The notes under the pieces were generated by a model. It saw only the letters and a list, made by a program, of their open reading frames with translations. It was not told the origin of the DNA and did no database searches. Positions 23,641 to 34,338 of a DNA stretch of 64,000 nucleotides are shown in pieces. Position numbers and translations under genes: made by a program. Each line of letters starts with the position of its first letter. Position 1 is the first letter of the stretch. The stretch is taken from the NCBI RefSeq assembly GCF_023159225.1, contig NC_063168.1, forward strand, positions 51,105,377-51,169,376, in the 5' to 3' direction. This stretch comes from Perognathus longimembris pacificus (Eukaryota > Chordata > Mammalia > Rodentia > Heteromyidae).

Positions 23641-24928
23641 GTGTCTGGTTGCCATGAGAATTCAACCAAGGAACCTTCTGTTCCTTTTCCTACATCAAAG
23701 ACTAACTCCATGGAAGGTGGTCAAGAGCCATTAGCAGCAGCCTCAAGTATTGAATCTGAATGAAGAGGGGAAGTGAGTCTGTCCTCTCACCTTCAAGCTT
23801 TCTTCTGTCTTGTCTTCTCCATCCAGAAGGCTCAAATCTGAGTGAAATTGAGCTTCATTCAACTTCCCTTCTCAGCAGTGTCACAGTTCTTTTACACTGG
23901 TATCACTATAGCAACTCTGGCATCTCAGAGTCATTGTTAAATGTCAGAAACGCTGGTGAAAAGGCATAGACTGTGATCCCGGGGAGAAAAGTGCCTCTTG
24001 CTTTATTCTCCCTTGGACCCTACTATGAGTGGCGTCCCTTTCTCTTTCCACATTCGGAGTGCATGGCATGCTCACCTCAATGTTGACACTTGCATGTATG
24101 CTTTTGTACTAACAATCTCTCGTGCAATATCATTTCAGCACAGAAAATGTGAGAGGATTATACCTTTACTTTCCTGGTAGGAAAACTGATGTTGGTTTGG
24201 AAATTATTAGCAACATGTCTGTCACATTACCCAGGATTCTTTCATTCTAAACCTCTGTGGATTGCCTGAAACAGGGAATCTTATAACCTCCTCCGTTTAA
24301 TACAACACTGCATGCGTTGTTTTTCTATATATCTCATACTGTTTCTGACATAGTTTAAGCCCTTAACAAATGGCAGTTCGCCTCTGTTGAGTATTATTGT
24401 TACTATCATTATCTGGAGGAGTGCTAATTGAGACCTTCTGCTTCCCAACCAAAATGCCATCCTTCCTCTTAGGCTGTAGTCTTCTCCAGCAATGCAGCTG
24501 CCTTCTCTGCAGAAGCAAGGCTCAGTCCCAAAACTTTATACATGGCCTCCAATTCTTCCAGAAATAATACTAGATTCTCTGTGAAGGTATTAAGAATTCT
24601 AAGACAGAAACACAATTTGGAGAGACCTTCAACAAGTGAATAAATCAAATGGTGCATAATGCTAAAATGACACGAGGAAAACAACTCATGAACTCAAGTA
24701 ACCTTTAAAAGTAAAGATGATTTGGAGGTGGGAGTGAAGCAAAATACAAATCAGGAGATAAGTGGTTCAGTGCAAAAATGTTTGTTTTTCTTCTTTGTCC
24801 CCCACTCCTTGGGTCACTTTACTTCTTAGAAATAATTCACAGTTGGTTTTGTTAAAAACTACACTGTCATGTGAGACTTCCCTTTTGACAGTTAAAGGGG
24901 AACTTGCTCTTTCATTCCATGTACTGAA
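23641..24928. other. Intergenic, nothing recognised
   Basis: Near-average GC. Several overlapping frames of 60-71 codons between 23760 and 24684 have no recognised domain. Confidence 0.45.
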
Positions 24929-25138
24929 TAGGAGTGAGAGGTAGGTAGAGGGAGAGAAGAGGAAGGCTGAGAGACAAAGAAAAGGAGAGGAAGGGAGAAA
25001 TGAGAGGGAGGGAGGGAGGGAGGGAGGGAAGGTGAGATGGGGAGAGCGAGAGAGGAAGGGGAAGGAGCAAAGGAGAAAGCGAGGTGAGAATAGAGGATGG
25101 GAGGGAGGAAGGGTGATGAATTTTTGAGAGAGAGAGCA
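24929..25138. repeat. Long purine (GA/GGGA) tract
   Basis: About 210 bp of almost pure purine on the + strand with a perfect (GGGA)n core at about 25005-25028. The core has at least six GGG runs with single-base loops, so the + strand could form a G-quadruplex and the duplex could form a triplex. A 110-codon antisense frame over it (Ser/Leu/Pro repeats) is low-complexity artefact. Confidence 0.9.
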
Positions 25139-25249
25139 GCTTGGGAATCAGGTTTCTGCCTACATTTCTATGAAATGAGAGAGCAAGAATCAATCCTATT
25201 GGCCTGAATCTCCTAAATTTTATTGCATAGCGATTCTCTGGCATTTACA

Positions 25250-26110
25250 ATTCATCACCAGCTTCCTTGGGGAGCTCTGGGGGGGAGAAAGAGGAAGTTC
25301 ATGTAGGAAAAGCCTTCAGTTTCCTTGGATCTACTATATTTTTCCATCCACAGAAGGTGTCCCCCTTGTGGTGATAACAAAGGCTGGACTGGCATTTCAT
25401 TCCATGACATTATGCACCCAGACAAAGATCTTTTATTTTCAATGTAGCCACCCTTTTAATTGCTCTTGCTTCTAAAAGAAGTACTTTTATTCAAATTCTC
25501 ATCCTTATCTGAAAGTTAATGCTAAACTCAAAATCAGATTTGCAGTCAGATGGCTTTAAACTTTTTAGCCTCTCTTATTATTATTATTATTATTATTTTA
25601 AATTTTCCTTCCCTGGGTTGGCTGGATTGTTTTTCCATGAAGTGGTATCAGAGATTAAGATGGTGTTATCTGTCCATTAACAATTTACTTACTGGACCAT
25701 GAAAAAGTGCTTAAGCACAAGTGTCTATTTCAATGGCATGGCTGGCTATTAAGCTTGTTCAATTATGCAGCCCTGCTCTGCCTTCTAAGCAGCACTGGGA
25801 AAACCAGTCTGGGTTAGCAGCCACTGCAATGGGCTTCCTTCACTTTGCCCCTTCTTCTTGCAATCAGAGTAAATAGTCAGCAGTGAGCATTGACTGTCTT
25901 GCTTATTTTTAAGGAAGTACCTCAAGTGAACTGCTGGTTTCCTCTTTTGAAGAGAAATTATTATTTCCCCCTTATTTGTTGAGTCAAATAGCCAATTTTC
26001 TTTTTCTAAGCTATAGGAAGACTCCAATTTTATAAGTAACTTATAAAAGCATTTCTTTATAAAGGTAACTAAGAGCTCTGGGACAATACATTTATGAAAG
26101 AAATCAAGGT
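25250..26110. other. Repeat-poor unique block, candidate conserved non-coding DNA
   Basis: No transposable element is recognised for more than 850 bp. Inside are an (ATT)n microsatellite (25575-25597), a 12-bp perfect palindrome GTGCTTAAGCAC at 25707-25718, and SOX-like AACAAAGG near 25377. Suggestive only. A 118-codon antisense frame (25785-26141) shows no recognised domain. Confidence 0.3.
25575..25597. repeat. (ATT)n microsatellite
   Basis: About seven perfect ATT units. Confidence 0.9.
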
Positions 26111-26724
26111 ATCCCCTACTTAAATGGAGAGTCAAAAACAAGAAAGAAATACAAAGTATTCCTCTCTAGGTTATATAGTGGTTAGATACTTAGAACAATT
26201 AATGAAATTGTCAAAGAAAAAGGGGGAACATTCTAAGAAATGGCAAACTACTTTTAGTCAAATGGATTTCCATTACTTGTATATTTTCACACTTAACACT
26301 TGGTAGTCAAGTATATTTTCTACATAAAATACACCTAGTTGATTAAATAATTGAAAACCATAGTGAATACTGACAGTATTTGGTTTATTTCTACCCACTT
26401 ATCAGAAGATATTTGATGTAGCTTCACTGAAGGGTACGTTAATATATCAAGATAATAACAATAGGAAATATCACTAGCAAAACATCTGTGATATATTCTC
26501 CCACTTCCTATGTGTTTTTCTTTTTCTCACTGATACGTACTCTTGCATGTTTCCCAAATATGTAACAATCTCATAAACCAAAAGCAGGATATATGGTAGA
26601 ATTTTGTTTTAAGGAACATGATCTAATTAAGCATCCAGATTCTGAGACAGACTGGACGGGTTCTACCAATAGTTGATACTTAGACTGAAGTGGAGTGTCT
26701 CCACATTCCCTTCCACAGTCTTTA

Positions 26725-26726
<2 letters not shown>
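26111..26726. other. Intergenic, nothing recognised
   Basis: AT-rich; no gene or repeat recognised. Confidence 0.5.

Positions 26727-26769
<43 letters not shown>
26727..26769. repeat. (TG)21 microsatellite
   Basis: Uninterrupted TG tract, one of three long TG/CA tracts in the window. Confidence 0.97.
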
Positions 26770-26770
<1 letters not shown>

Positions 26771-27832
26771 ATGCATGTGTTTTTTTCAGCAGAAATTATT
26801 TAACTGGATTTGTTGATCATTTCTTTATAAACCTTTATTGTAAATAATTATACTCCAGTCATTCATGGTAGAGAAGGTGGAGAAGATGCATTCCCAAGCA
26901 ATAATAATTAAATTGTCCATTGTCACTGATATTTGTGAAAAGAAATTAATTGACAAAATATTGCTGGGCTTCAGTCAATTATGAAAGTATTCTTTATTTT
27001 TTCTGTGCCATTGGGTACAGTCCAATAACAAATATTCCTTGCATAATGCCCTACAATCTTAGGACAAACTGCCAGGGAGTTGATATTGAGTCCTAGAATC
27101 ATTATAATGCTTATAAGACAAAATTTCCACTGTTCAGAGAACTAAATTGATCATCTGGGAAATGCTGTGCTGACCTTGCACACAATGTTGTAAAAAGAGG
27201 TAGAATACAAATGGCAAGTACAGCAGAAGATCTGGAAATAACTTCACTGAGGAGCAAGTGAAGGAACTAGAACTGTCTAAATTCATCGGAGAACACTAAA
27301 GAACTTCTTTTCAATATAAAGATGTTCTTTACATATAAGTTGAGGAGCTTGGTCAGAGGCAACACCAGCACCCACAGGGGACTTGAGATTTTGAAAAATT
27401 CAAGGAAAGAATACATTTCTAATCATTAGACATATACAGCAAAAGGCTGGGCTTTCTTGCAAAGAACTCCATGCCTTAGGGTGATTAAAATTTCTTAATG
27501 ATTTCCAGACAACTAATTATCAGATGTATTGCTAATGGATTGGATTAGCCCAAGCTAGCAAGTTTTCAAATGACTGACTAATTCAGAAGTTAAGTTCACA
27601 TGTAGCATGTAGCAACAGATATTTGCAGAATGAATGGGGGAAATCATTGCTGAGGGACTCAGAACATGAAACTGTCAATCTTAGGTGAAGTAGAGTAGCA
27701 ATTTGGCCTAGTCAAATACCCCTCTATCAAATTACGGGTGTTGGACCAATTACATGATAAGAGAAACATAGGTACCTACTTCATTATTATTGGTTCAATG
27801 CATTATTATCGTGAAGCTCTACTGAGTGAGAC
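26770..27832. other. Intergenic, nothing recognised
   Basis: AT-rich; no gene or repeat recognised. Confidence 0.5.
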
Positions 27833-27902
27833 TATATGCTTAGGTATTCCTACTTAATTCCAGACATTATATGCTTAGGTATTCCTACTTTATACGAGAT
27901 AT
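27833..27902. repeat. Two-copy tandem repeat, period 35
   Basis: The 23-base block starting TATATGCTTAGGTATTCCTA is repeated exactly at 27833-27855 and 27868-27890, and the next bases are similar (CCAGACAT against ACGAGATAT). A small local tandem duplication. Confidence 0.9.
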
Positions 27903-27986
27903 TATCCTAGAAGCAGAAAAGTCCACAATAATCTTGGTAAGCTTATCATGATCACAGATCAATATCTTATCACAAATGATCATTTT

Positions 27987-28187
27987 TTTTTTTTTGCCAG
28001 TCCTGGGCCTTCAACTCAGGGCCTGAGCACTGTCCCTGGCTTCTTTTTGCTCAAGGCTAGCACTCTGCCACTTGAGCCACAGTGCCACTTCTGGCCATTT
28101 TCTATATATGTGGTGCTGGGGAATCGAACCCAGGGCTTCATGTATAGGAGGCAAGCACTCTTGCCACTAGGCCATATTCCCAGCCCC
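27987..28187 (-). mobile_element. Dimeric tRNA-derived SINE, older subfamily
   Basis: Reverse full-length copy. The 16-bp target-site duplication CACAAATGATCATTTT is exact at 27971-27986 and 28188-28203. Older-subfamily bases (GAGCAAAAAGAAGCC, CCTGGGTTCGATTCC). Confidence 0.94.
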
Positions 28188-28203
28188 CACAAATGATCAT
28201 TTT

Positions 28204-31009
28204 AACTCAGTACAAATCTGGAAGAACTCAGGGATACATACTGAGAGAACCCAACCTAGACTGGTTAATCAGAGCAAGTTTCCTCTTTGGAGGGACATTG
28301 GAGCAACATTTTGAAGAATAGTAAACCCTCAAACCTGTTAGTAAAGGAAGCAATTCTGTACAGACAAGTGAAACTACGCAAGTAAAAACAACAGAAAATA
28401 TGTGGCATCACGTGAAGACGCATTGATAGTCATAGTCATAGTCACGTGGTTGGTTATACACTATGTCATCATCATCAGGAGCTATCTACTTCTCAAGTAA
28501 GAAACAATCAACCAAGATACACGTCTTAAGTACATATACCCAGGAGGTGAAGAATTATATTTCATAAAATTTGAACTCAGTGTTAGTAAAACACTTTTGA
28601 TGATGCTTCCTATCTCTAAAACTATGTCATCTATGTGACAAACTAAAAGTGTAAATGACCAGCAGAGATATAAAAAGTGTTTGTTTCTAAGCCTGTAACA
28701 TTGAAAATAGGAGTAATAGATACACTACTGAGACACTATAAGCCACACAATGTTTACCATTTACTAGTATTTCAATAAACGGTTGAACAATTCATTCCTT
28801 TTATGATGCTCTAATTTATTTGATTAATTAACATTTCTGATAGTTTTGGCCAATGAGTTAATCTATTATTACCACCTTTCCACACACACACATAGTCTAT
28901 TTATATTAAAATGTGGTTACTCTAGAGACAGTAACAATTTTAGTCATTAATGAAGCAGTTGAGAGCATTCTGCTTCTATTGTGTGCTTCCCTTTAAAGGA
29001 AGAAATCAGAGAAAAATGACAATGATGCCTGAGATAAAGACAGATTGCAAAAAAAAAAAAAGAAAGAAAAGAAAAATCAACTGATCAAAGGGAGGAAAAC
29101 TCCATCTTCCTTGTTGACTTACTATCCCAGGCATTTAAAAGTAGATGTTCATGTGAACAATCAGAAATCAAAGATAACAATCATATAAACCAACATTATT
29201 TTCTTCTTGTTCTACTAAGACAGTAATATAAAAGGTAGTCATTGGTAGAAATTCTACAATCACTTGGAGACATGAACACCTAATACAGAAAGGACAATTC
29301 CTGTTCTCATGTAGTGATCAGGCCATTTTCATAGACCACTACCTCATTGTCCTTGTCTCTGATGGGATTGGCTTCAGGCTGATGACTTACAGGATGAAGG
29401 CAGTGGCAGGGTACAGGGATGGTTTTTATTTCCTTGCCTAGTTGTTCCAATGTCTCTTCCTCTCTTTTGGCAAACACAACCAGATTAACATTGTGTGTGA
29501 AGAGACAGAATGAACACAAAAATTGTCCAAAAACTTGTATTCTTCAGTAGGGTGACTTCTGGATTTTTTAGAGATACTGAAAGGGAACATTGCATTATCA
29601 TTCCTAAGAAGCAAATAATTCATTTCTACAAAGTTTACCCCTCTGTCCCATACCAAGTGACTGAGACCATCACACACCACGTGGCCTTATTTTATAAATA
29701 ATGACATGGTAATATCTCTTTTGTGTCAGTGGCCCACATCCAGTCCAAAAGAGGCACTTAACATACCCCTAGGAAGATGTTTATTGAGGTTCATGAAATT
29801 TCTAAGTACATATTAACTTCTCAAATAACTTGTCAAAGCCTCTCTGACTACATTCAAATAGTAGACATAGGGAGTATGAAGTACTTTTGTAAAATATGGA
29901 ATCCTCTGGAAGGCCTTTCTAAGAAGATAATATACAAATAAATTTTGTACAGGGTTGCTGGAAAGCTAATAAGCTTTTCAGGAACAGCAGGCTTGGAGCA
30001 CAGTTGGAACCAAGGTGAGGACTGGCAGGCAGATTCCACCCACATACTTGCATTAGGGACCGTGTGCTCTCACAGACTCCTGGGGGCCAAGCAGCAGATC
30101 CTCTATTATTGGATAATGCCCTTTTTGCCACATGGCACTCTAATCACTCTGGGCCTAGAAATGGAACAGAGTCATTGCTTCCATCATCACCCAAGATAGT
30201 TCTAAAGGAAACATTTTAATAATAATCTGACCAAGTGTGATTAGAATAACATTTTCTCCAAAAGTAAGTCTGTAGGGGAAAATTTTTGTTTTGGATGTGT
30301 AGTGAGAATGTATTGTTGGGTTTTTTTTAAATAGTCGTATCCCATTAGTCCTATCTGCTCTAGTCAATGGAATCTTCTTAGCAGACTGATGGTTGAGGTC
30401 ACCATTCTCAGCAAAGGTTTTTAATCAACTGGGGATAAATTCAACTGAAAACGACAGCTCCTGAATGAAGGTGTCTCTCCAATGAATGTAATCTGGAGTA
30501 CATCAGTTTGGGACTGCTGTACTCCTGTTATCTTGATACTTTGCTACCTTGTGACTTTTCTATTTTAGAGGTTAGGATTCTACTTCTCCTATCCTCCTGA
30601 TGACATTTCCATCTGTTTCCCAAAATGCTTATAAGTCTATGGCCACTTTGCCACCACCTTCCCCCTCTATTCACCTACTTGGCTTATTAGACTGTGATCT
30701 TTTGTAGGTCAAAGTTGTATCTTCTTTCTTGTTTATTAATCACTCAGAGAACCCAAAAGTGTTTGCCATACATGTTTCACACTATATGTATTTGGAGTGA
30801 CTTATATATTTTAAATTTAGATTTAATATTCTTTAAGTACTTAAAGAACCCTAAGAGCACTAACAATACAAAAATGCTCATTCTATTGTCCTCAGGCACT
30901 TTTAATTATTTAGTCCACTGAGAGTATTGGGTGTGGCTTCTGTAATGGAAGTTAGGAGAGGCCGTGTCTAGCTATGGGTTTCAGAAATCAGGAAGTATCT
31001 AAAAAAAGG
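28204..31009. other. Intergenic, no supported gene; weak old repeats
   Basis: Long unrecognised stretch. The minus-strand frame at 29307-29519 (70 codons, charged, containing a KREEETLEQLGKEIKT run) looks more protein-like than its neighbours. It has no recognised family and no splice sites I can define, so it is only noted. At 30560-30720 there is a segment of about 160 bp that recurs at 32090-32255. Confidence 0.4.
30560..30720. repeat. Unidentified repeat, copy 1 of 2
   Basis: GAGGTTAGGATTCTACTTCTC..CACTTTGCCACCACCTTCCC..CCCTCTATTCACCTACTTGGC..TGTAGGTCAAAGTTGTATCTTC. The same order of motifs is found at 32090-32255 at roughly 70% identity by eye. The end resembles an L2 3' tail (TTAGACTGTGATCTTTTGTAGG), but the class is not certain. 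Confidence 0.45.
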
Positions 31010-31150
31010 CATTGTGGTGTAATACTAAAAAGAACATAGTGGAGACAAGCTGCCTGGATTTAAATCTCAACACTACCACTTGTTAAGATCCATGACCCCG
31101 GAGCAAGTTACTTATTGCCTCTGTTGCTTGGCTTCTTCATCACATAAAAC
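31010..31150 (+). mobile_element. MIR SINE, forward
   Basis: AACATAGTGGAGACAAGCTG, CCTGGATTTAAATCTCAAC, ACTACCACTTGTTAAGATCC, GAGCAAGTTACTTATTGCC and TTCTTCATCACATAAAACAG follow the MIR consensus order (tRNA-like head, then core). Confidence 0.8.
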
Positions 31151-31384
31151 AGATTACAACCAGGATGGATAGTCTTAACTTGTACTCAGAAGTGGTTGTA
31201 TTGTGAAGCTAATGGGATCTTTCACATGATCTTCTCCCTAGCCATGGGTGAACCCCCACCAAGATGTTCATATTACCATGCATTTCAAGTACCCTTCAAA
31301 TTACATAAGGTTTTTATTCTCTACAAAACCCATCCTTTAATGTTACCACCTGTGAAGAGGCAGATTTCATCTTTGGAATTTTTT

Positions 31385-31470
31385 TTATTATCAAAGTGAT
31401 GTACAGAGAGGTTACAGTTTCATACGTTAGGCAATGGATACATTTCTTGTACTGTTTGTTACCTCCTCCC
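31385..31470 (-). mobile_element. L1 3' end micro-insertion (86 bp)
   Basis: Only the extreme 3' end of a rodent L1 3' UTR is present (on +, TTATTATCAAAGTGATGTAC, AGAGAGGTTACAGTTTCATAC, TACATTTCTTGTACTG). It is flanked by a 16-bp duplication, TCATCTTTGGAATTTT at 31367-31384 against TCATCTTAGGAATTTT at 31471-31486 (one mismatch, offset by the T run). An extremely 5'-truncated L1 insertion. Confidence 0.8.
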
Positions 31471-31486
31471 TCATCTTAGGAATTTT

Positions 31487-32585
31487 GGAGGGAACACAAA
31501 CACTTAACTCTTTAGAGGCAGCTTAACATTTGGTGGCAAAATTTTTTAAAAGGGCGGGGCAAGAGTTCATATTAGGGAAAGAAAGGAACTTTTAACTTCC
31601 TCTTCTGCTGTCTCAAGAGGATTTTCGTTTCAATCCTACAGGTTGCATGATTGGTAGCTGCTTCATTGGCACTAGAGAAAATTAGAATGCAATATGGAAA
31701 GAGACAAAGTCTTGGGTCTGTCCCAGCCTTGCTTCCTCCATGCCTCTTCGTCCCACAGTAAAACTCAGTTACTCTGGAAACATTGTCATGGTCCTTAGTC
31801 AGTTTTTATAACTCTATCAACAGAAGGTGGCATCAGACGGAAATTGCCCTGGTACTTTAATTACTGGCTCAAGGAGTAAGAACTGAGGCTAAGCAGTTGC
31901 ACAGTTACCAAATCGACTATTAGGAAGAGACAACTACTGCAGGAAATGAGCAGGTTTTGCTTTTCCTACTCAATATTAATAAATATTAAAATTTTTTCAT
32001 TCTCAGCAGCTAAAATTGGGGAATCATTCAGCTGTCTTTATCTCTTTTTTATCTCTTTTGTTTTGGCCTCATTGATTGTGGCTGTTTTCTTAGAAAGGTT
32101 AGGATTATACTTCCTCTCCAGTCCTAGTGCTGAAGTGTCCACTTATTTCCCCAAATTCTTAGAAGTGTATGTCTATCTCCTCCATTCTCTCCCTCTATTT
32201 GCATACTTGGATTATTGAATTATGAGTTTCTGTGGGTCAAAGGTATGTCTTCCACAAATATAGAAATATTAGGTTGTCAAAGCACTTTCTCATCAAATCT
32301 GAGATAAAAATATCCATTAGGAATGTTGTAGTAGTTGTTTTTCCCAATTAAGATAAACTCAATGTAACAAGGCACAGGAACCTGAAAAAGGTTCTTAATG
32401 TTCATACAATATTTTCTCTTTCTCACCCAGACAAGGAACTTCTGTGTTTAATCCTGTATAGAATGAATAAAATATCTTTATTTTGTCTAAATAAGAACAT
32501 TTTGGGAGAGAAGGTAGTATCCAGACTGGTTATCAAGACAGATTGCTATGAGTTTAAAAATACTGAGGAAATACTAGGGCATAAA
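31487..32585. other. Intergenic; holds the second copy of an unidentified repeat
   Basis: The segment at 32090-32255 (AGGTTAGGATTATACTTCC..CTCCCTCTATTTGCATACTTGG..GTGGGTCAAAGGTATGTCTTCC) matches 30560-30720. The rest is unrecognised. A hydrophobic 90-codon frame at 31946-32218 lies over it and is not supported as a gene. Confidence 0.45.
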
Positions 32586-32590
32586 GAATA

Positions 32591-32705
32591 GCAGGTACTG
32601 TGATAAACTTCTGTAATTCTACTCCCTGGGAGATTGAACGAGAGCACATCAAGCTCAGAGTCAGCCTGGCCTTCATAGTAAGACCCTGTCTCAAAATTAA
32701 GTAAG
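32591..32705 (+). mobile_element. B1-like SINE monomer
   Basis: GCAGGTACTGTGATAAACTTC, TGTAATTCTACTCCCTGGG, AGAGTCAGCCTGGCCTTCATA and AGACCCTGTCTCAAAA follow the B1 (7SL-derived) order from head to tail. Diverged. Confidence 0.8.
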
Positions 32706-32794
32706 GAACAAACAAATACATGGGGTACATATCTCCCTAGAACAGAGAAAAATTAGAATCAGAAGTTAAATTGTATATTAAGAATTTAGAGGAA

Positions 32795-33030
32795 GTGGAT
32801 CTATGGCTCAAGTGGTAGGAGTGCTAAAAGCTTAGAAACAGTGGCTGGGGATATAGCCTAGTGGCAAGAGTGCCTGCCTCGGATAAACGAGGCCCTAGGT
32901 TCGATTCCCCAGCACCACATATACAGAAAACGGCCAGAAGCGGCGCTGTGGCTCAAGTGGCAGAGTGCTAGCCTTGAGCGGGAAGAAGCCAGGGACAGTG
33001 CTCAGGCCCTGAGTCCAAGGCCCAGGACTG

Positions 33031-33066
<36 letters not shown>

Positions 33067-33115
33067 TAGAAACAATGTCCATACCCTCAGTTCAAGTCCC
33101 AGAACCAGCAGACAA
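32795..33115 (+). mobile_element. Older monomeric SINE split by a younger dimeric SINE
   Basis: Left piece at about 32795-32840 (GTGGATCTATGGCTCAAGTGG, TAGGAGTGC) and right piece at about 33064-33115 (ACCCTCAGTTCAAGTCCCAG, AACCAGCAGACAAAAAAC) make one right-half-type tRNA SINE like the copy at 17562. The young dimer at 32841-33059 sits in the middle, so the order of insertion is clear. Confidence 0.8.
32841..33059 (+). mobile_element. Dimeric tRNA-derived SINE, younger subfamily, nested
   Basis: Full-length forward copy with an A tail of about 30. The 15-bp duplication AAAAGCTTAGAAACA is exact at 32826-32840 and 33060-33074. It carries the younger bases (GAGCGGGAAGAAGCC, CCTAGGTTCGATTCC, ATATAGCCTAG). 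It differs from the copy at 55176 by only about four changes in about 195 bp of body. Confidence 0.95.
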
Positions 33116-34249
33116 AAAACATTTTTTAAAGCTCAGAATCTAATGTAACAATTGATTATTTGTAATTATATGCTGAAAAGATAAAATAATTAGGCAGAAA
33201 ACAAAGATATTCACAAAAGAATGCTAAAAATAATCAATCAAAATAATCCAACAATAGACACATATTAGATGTTTATAAATTCTGAAATATTCATCTGAAG
33301 AAGTAAAGTTTATAAGTTTTTCTGGTTTATACTTAGTTGGTAAATAATGAAAGGCAACATACAGGCGGAGAGATGTGAATTTTGTTCAGACAGATGTAAA
33401 TTGTGTTTAGAAAGTCTATCGAAGAATAAAAATCCTATCATAGTCATGCCCTTTCTAAGCTTCTTTGGAACACATCAGAGACTGATTTTTCAAATGGGAG
33501 GAGAAAGAAGTACATTTTATATTTGTAAGAGAGATTTTCAATGAAAAAACCTTAGAGAAAAAATATATCTGAGGATTTTGAACACATATTTGATTAGCTA
33601 ACTCACATTGCTCTTTTCTTAATGTTTGTACTGGTAGATAGAGATGATAATGTGTCACAATTAGTTGAGACCTTTAGATCTGTAAAGGTCATATTGTGTT
33701 TTGTGATGTCAGTAATGCATAAACAGAGAATCAAAGACAAGTAGGTTCAGCCCTGTGCTCTATGACACAAACACTCTTTACCTGACAAGTTCAACTGCCT
33801 TGAATCTACTTTGCTTTATTTTATAGAAATATCCCCCTCCCCGTGTGTGTGTGCGCCCGCACGCGCACATATGCTAGCTAAGGCACAGCAGAATATTAAA
33901 AACAGAACAAAGAAGTTTAGTAAGCAGAAAGAAAAGAGAAAGTAAAACAGCTCTCCATTAGCTGTACAGTTGAATTTTCATATGAAATTAATGTAGTGTC
34001 TAGCAGAAGGAAGCAGACTGGAAGATTAACAGTGCCTTGTATTTAGAGCACACCTTTTATTCAGAGAAACCCTAGATACACTATGGTCATCTGGCCTTTC
34101 CCTGAGTTTCGATCCAAATGGCTCCTGAAAAATACTGACTTCCATATCCATCTGTGCTAACTTAGAAACTGACATTTAATGGGCATTATCTGGGCCACTA
34201 GAAATGTTTAAAATCTATGGCTTTTTGTTCACTCTTCAGGTTGCAAAGC
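33116..34249. other. Intergenic, nothing recognised
   Basis: Contains a short alternating purine-pyrimidine CpG-bearing tract, GTGTGTGTGCGCCCGCACGCG (21 bp region at about 33845-33867), with Z-DNA-type composition. No gene or repeat family recognised. Confidence 0.5.
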
Positions 34250-34338
34250 TCTAACTCTGTCTCTGTTTCTGTCTCTGTCTTTCTGTGTCTGTCTCTCTGT
34301 GTCTCTGTTTCTCTCTCTCTCCTTCTCTGTCTCTGCCC
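34250..34338. repeat. (TCTG)n/(TC)n pyrimidine tract
   Basis: About 89 bp of interrupted TCTG and TC repeats. Frames over it on both strands (SVSVSV / RERETE) are artefacts. Confidence 0.92.

Noticed and set aside
24912..25244. 110-codon Ser/Leu/Pro frame
   Set aside because: Antisense of the purine tract, low complexity.
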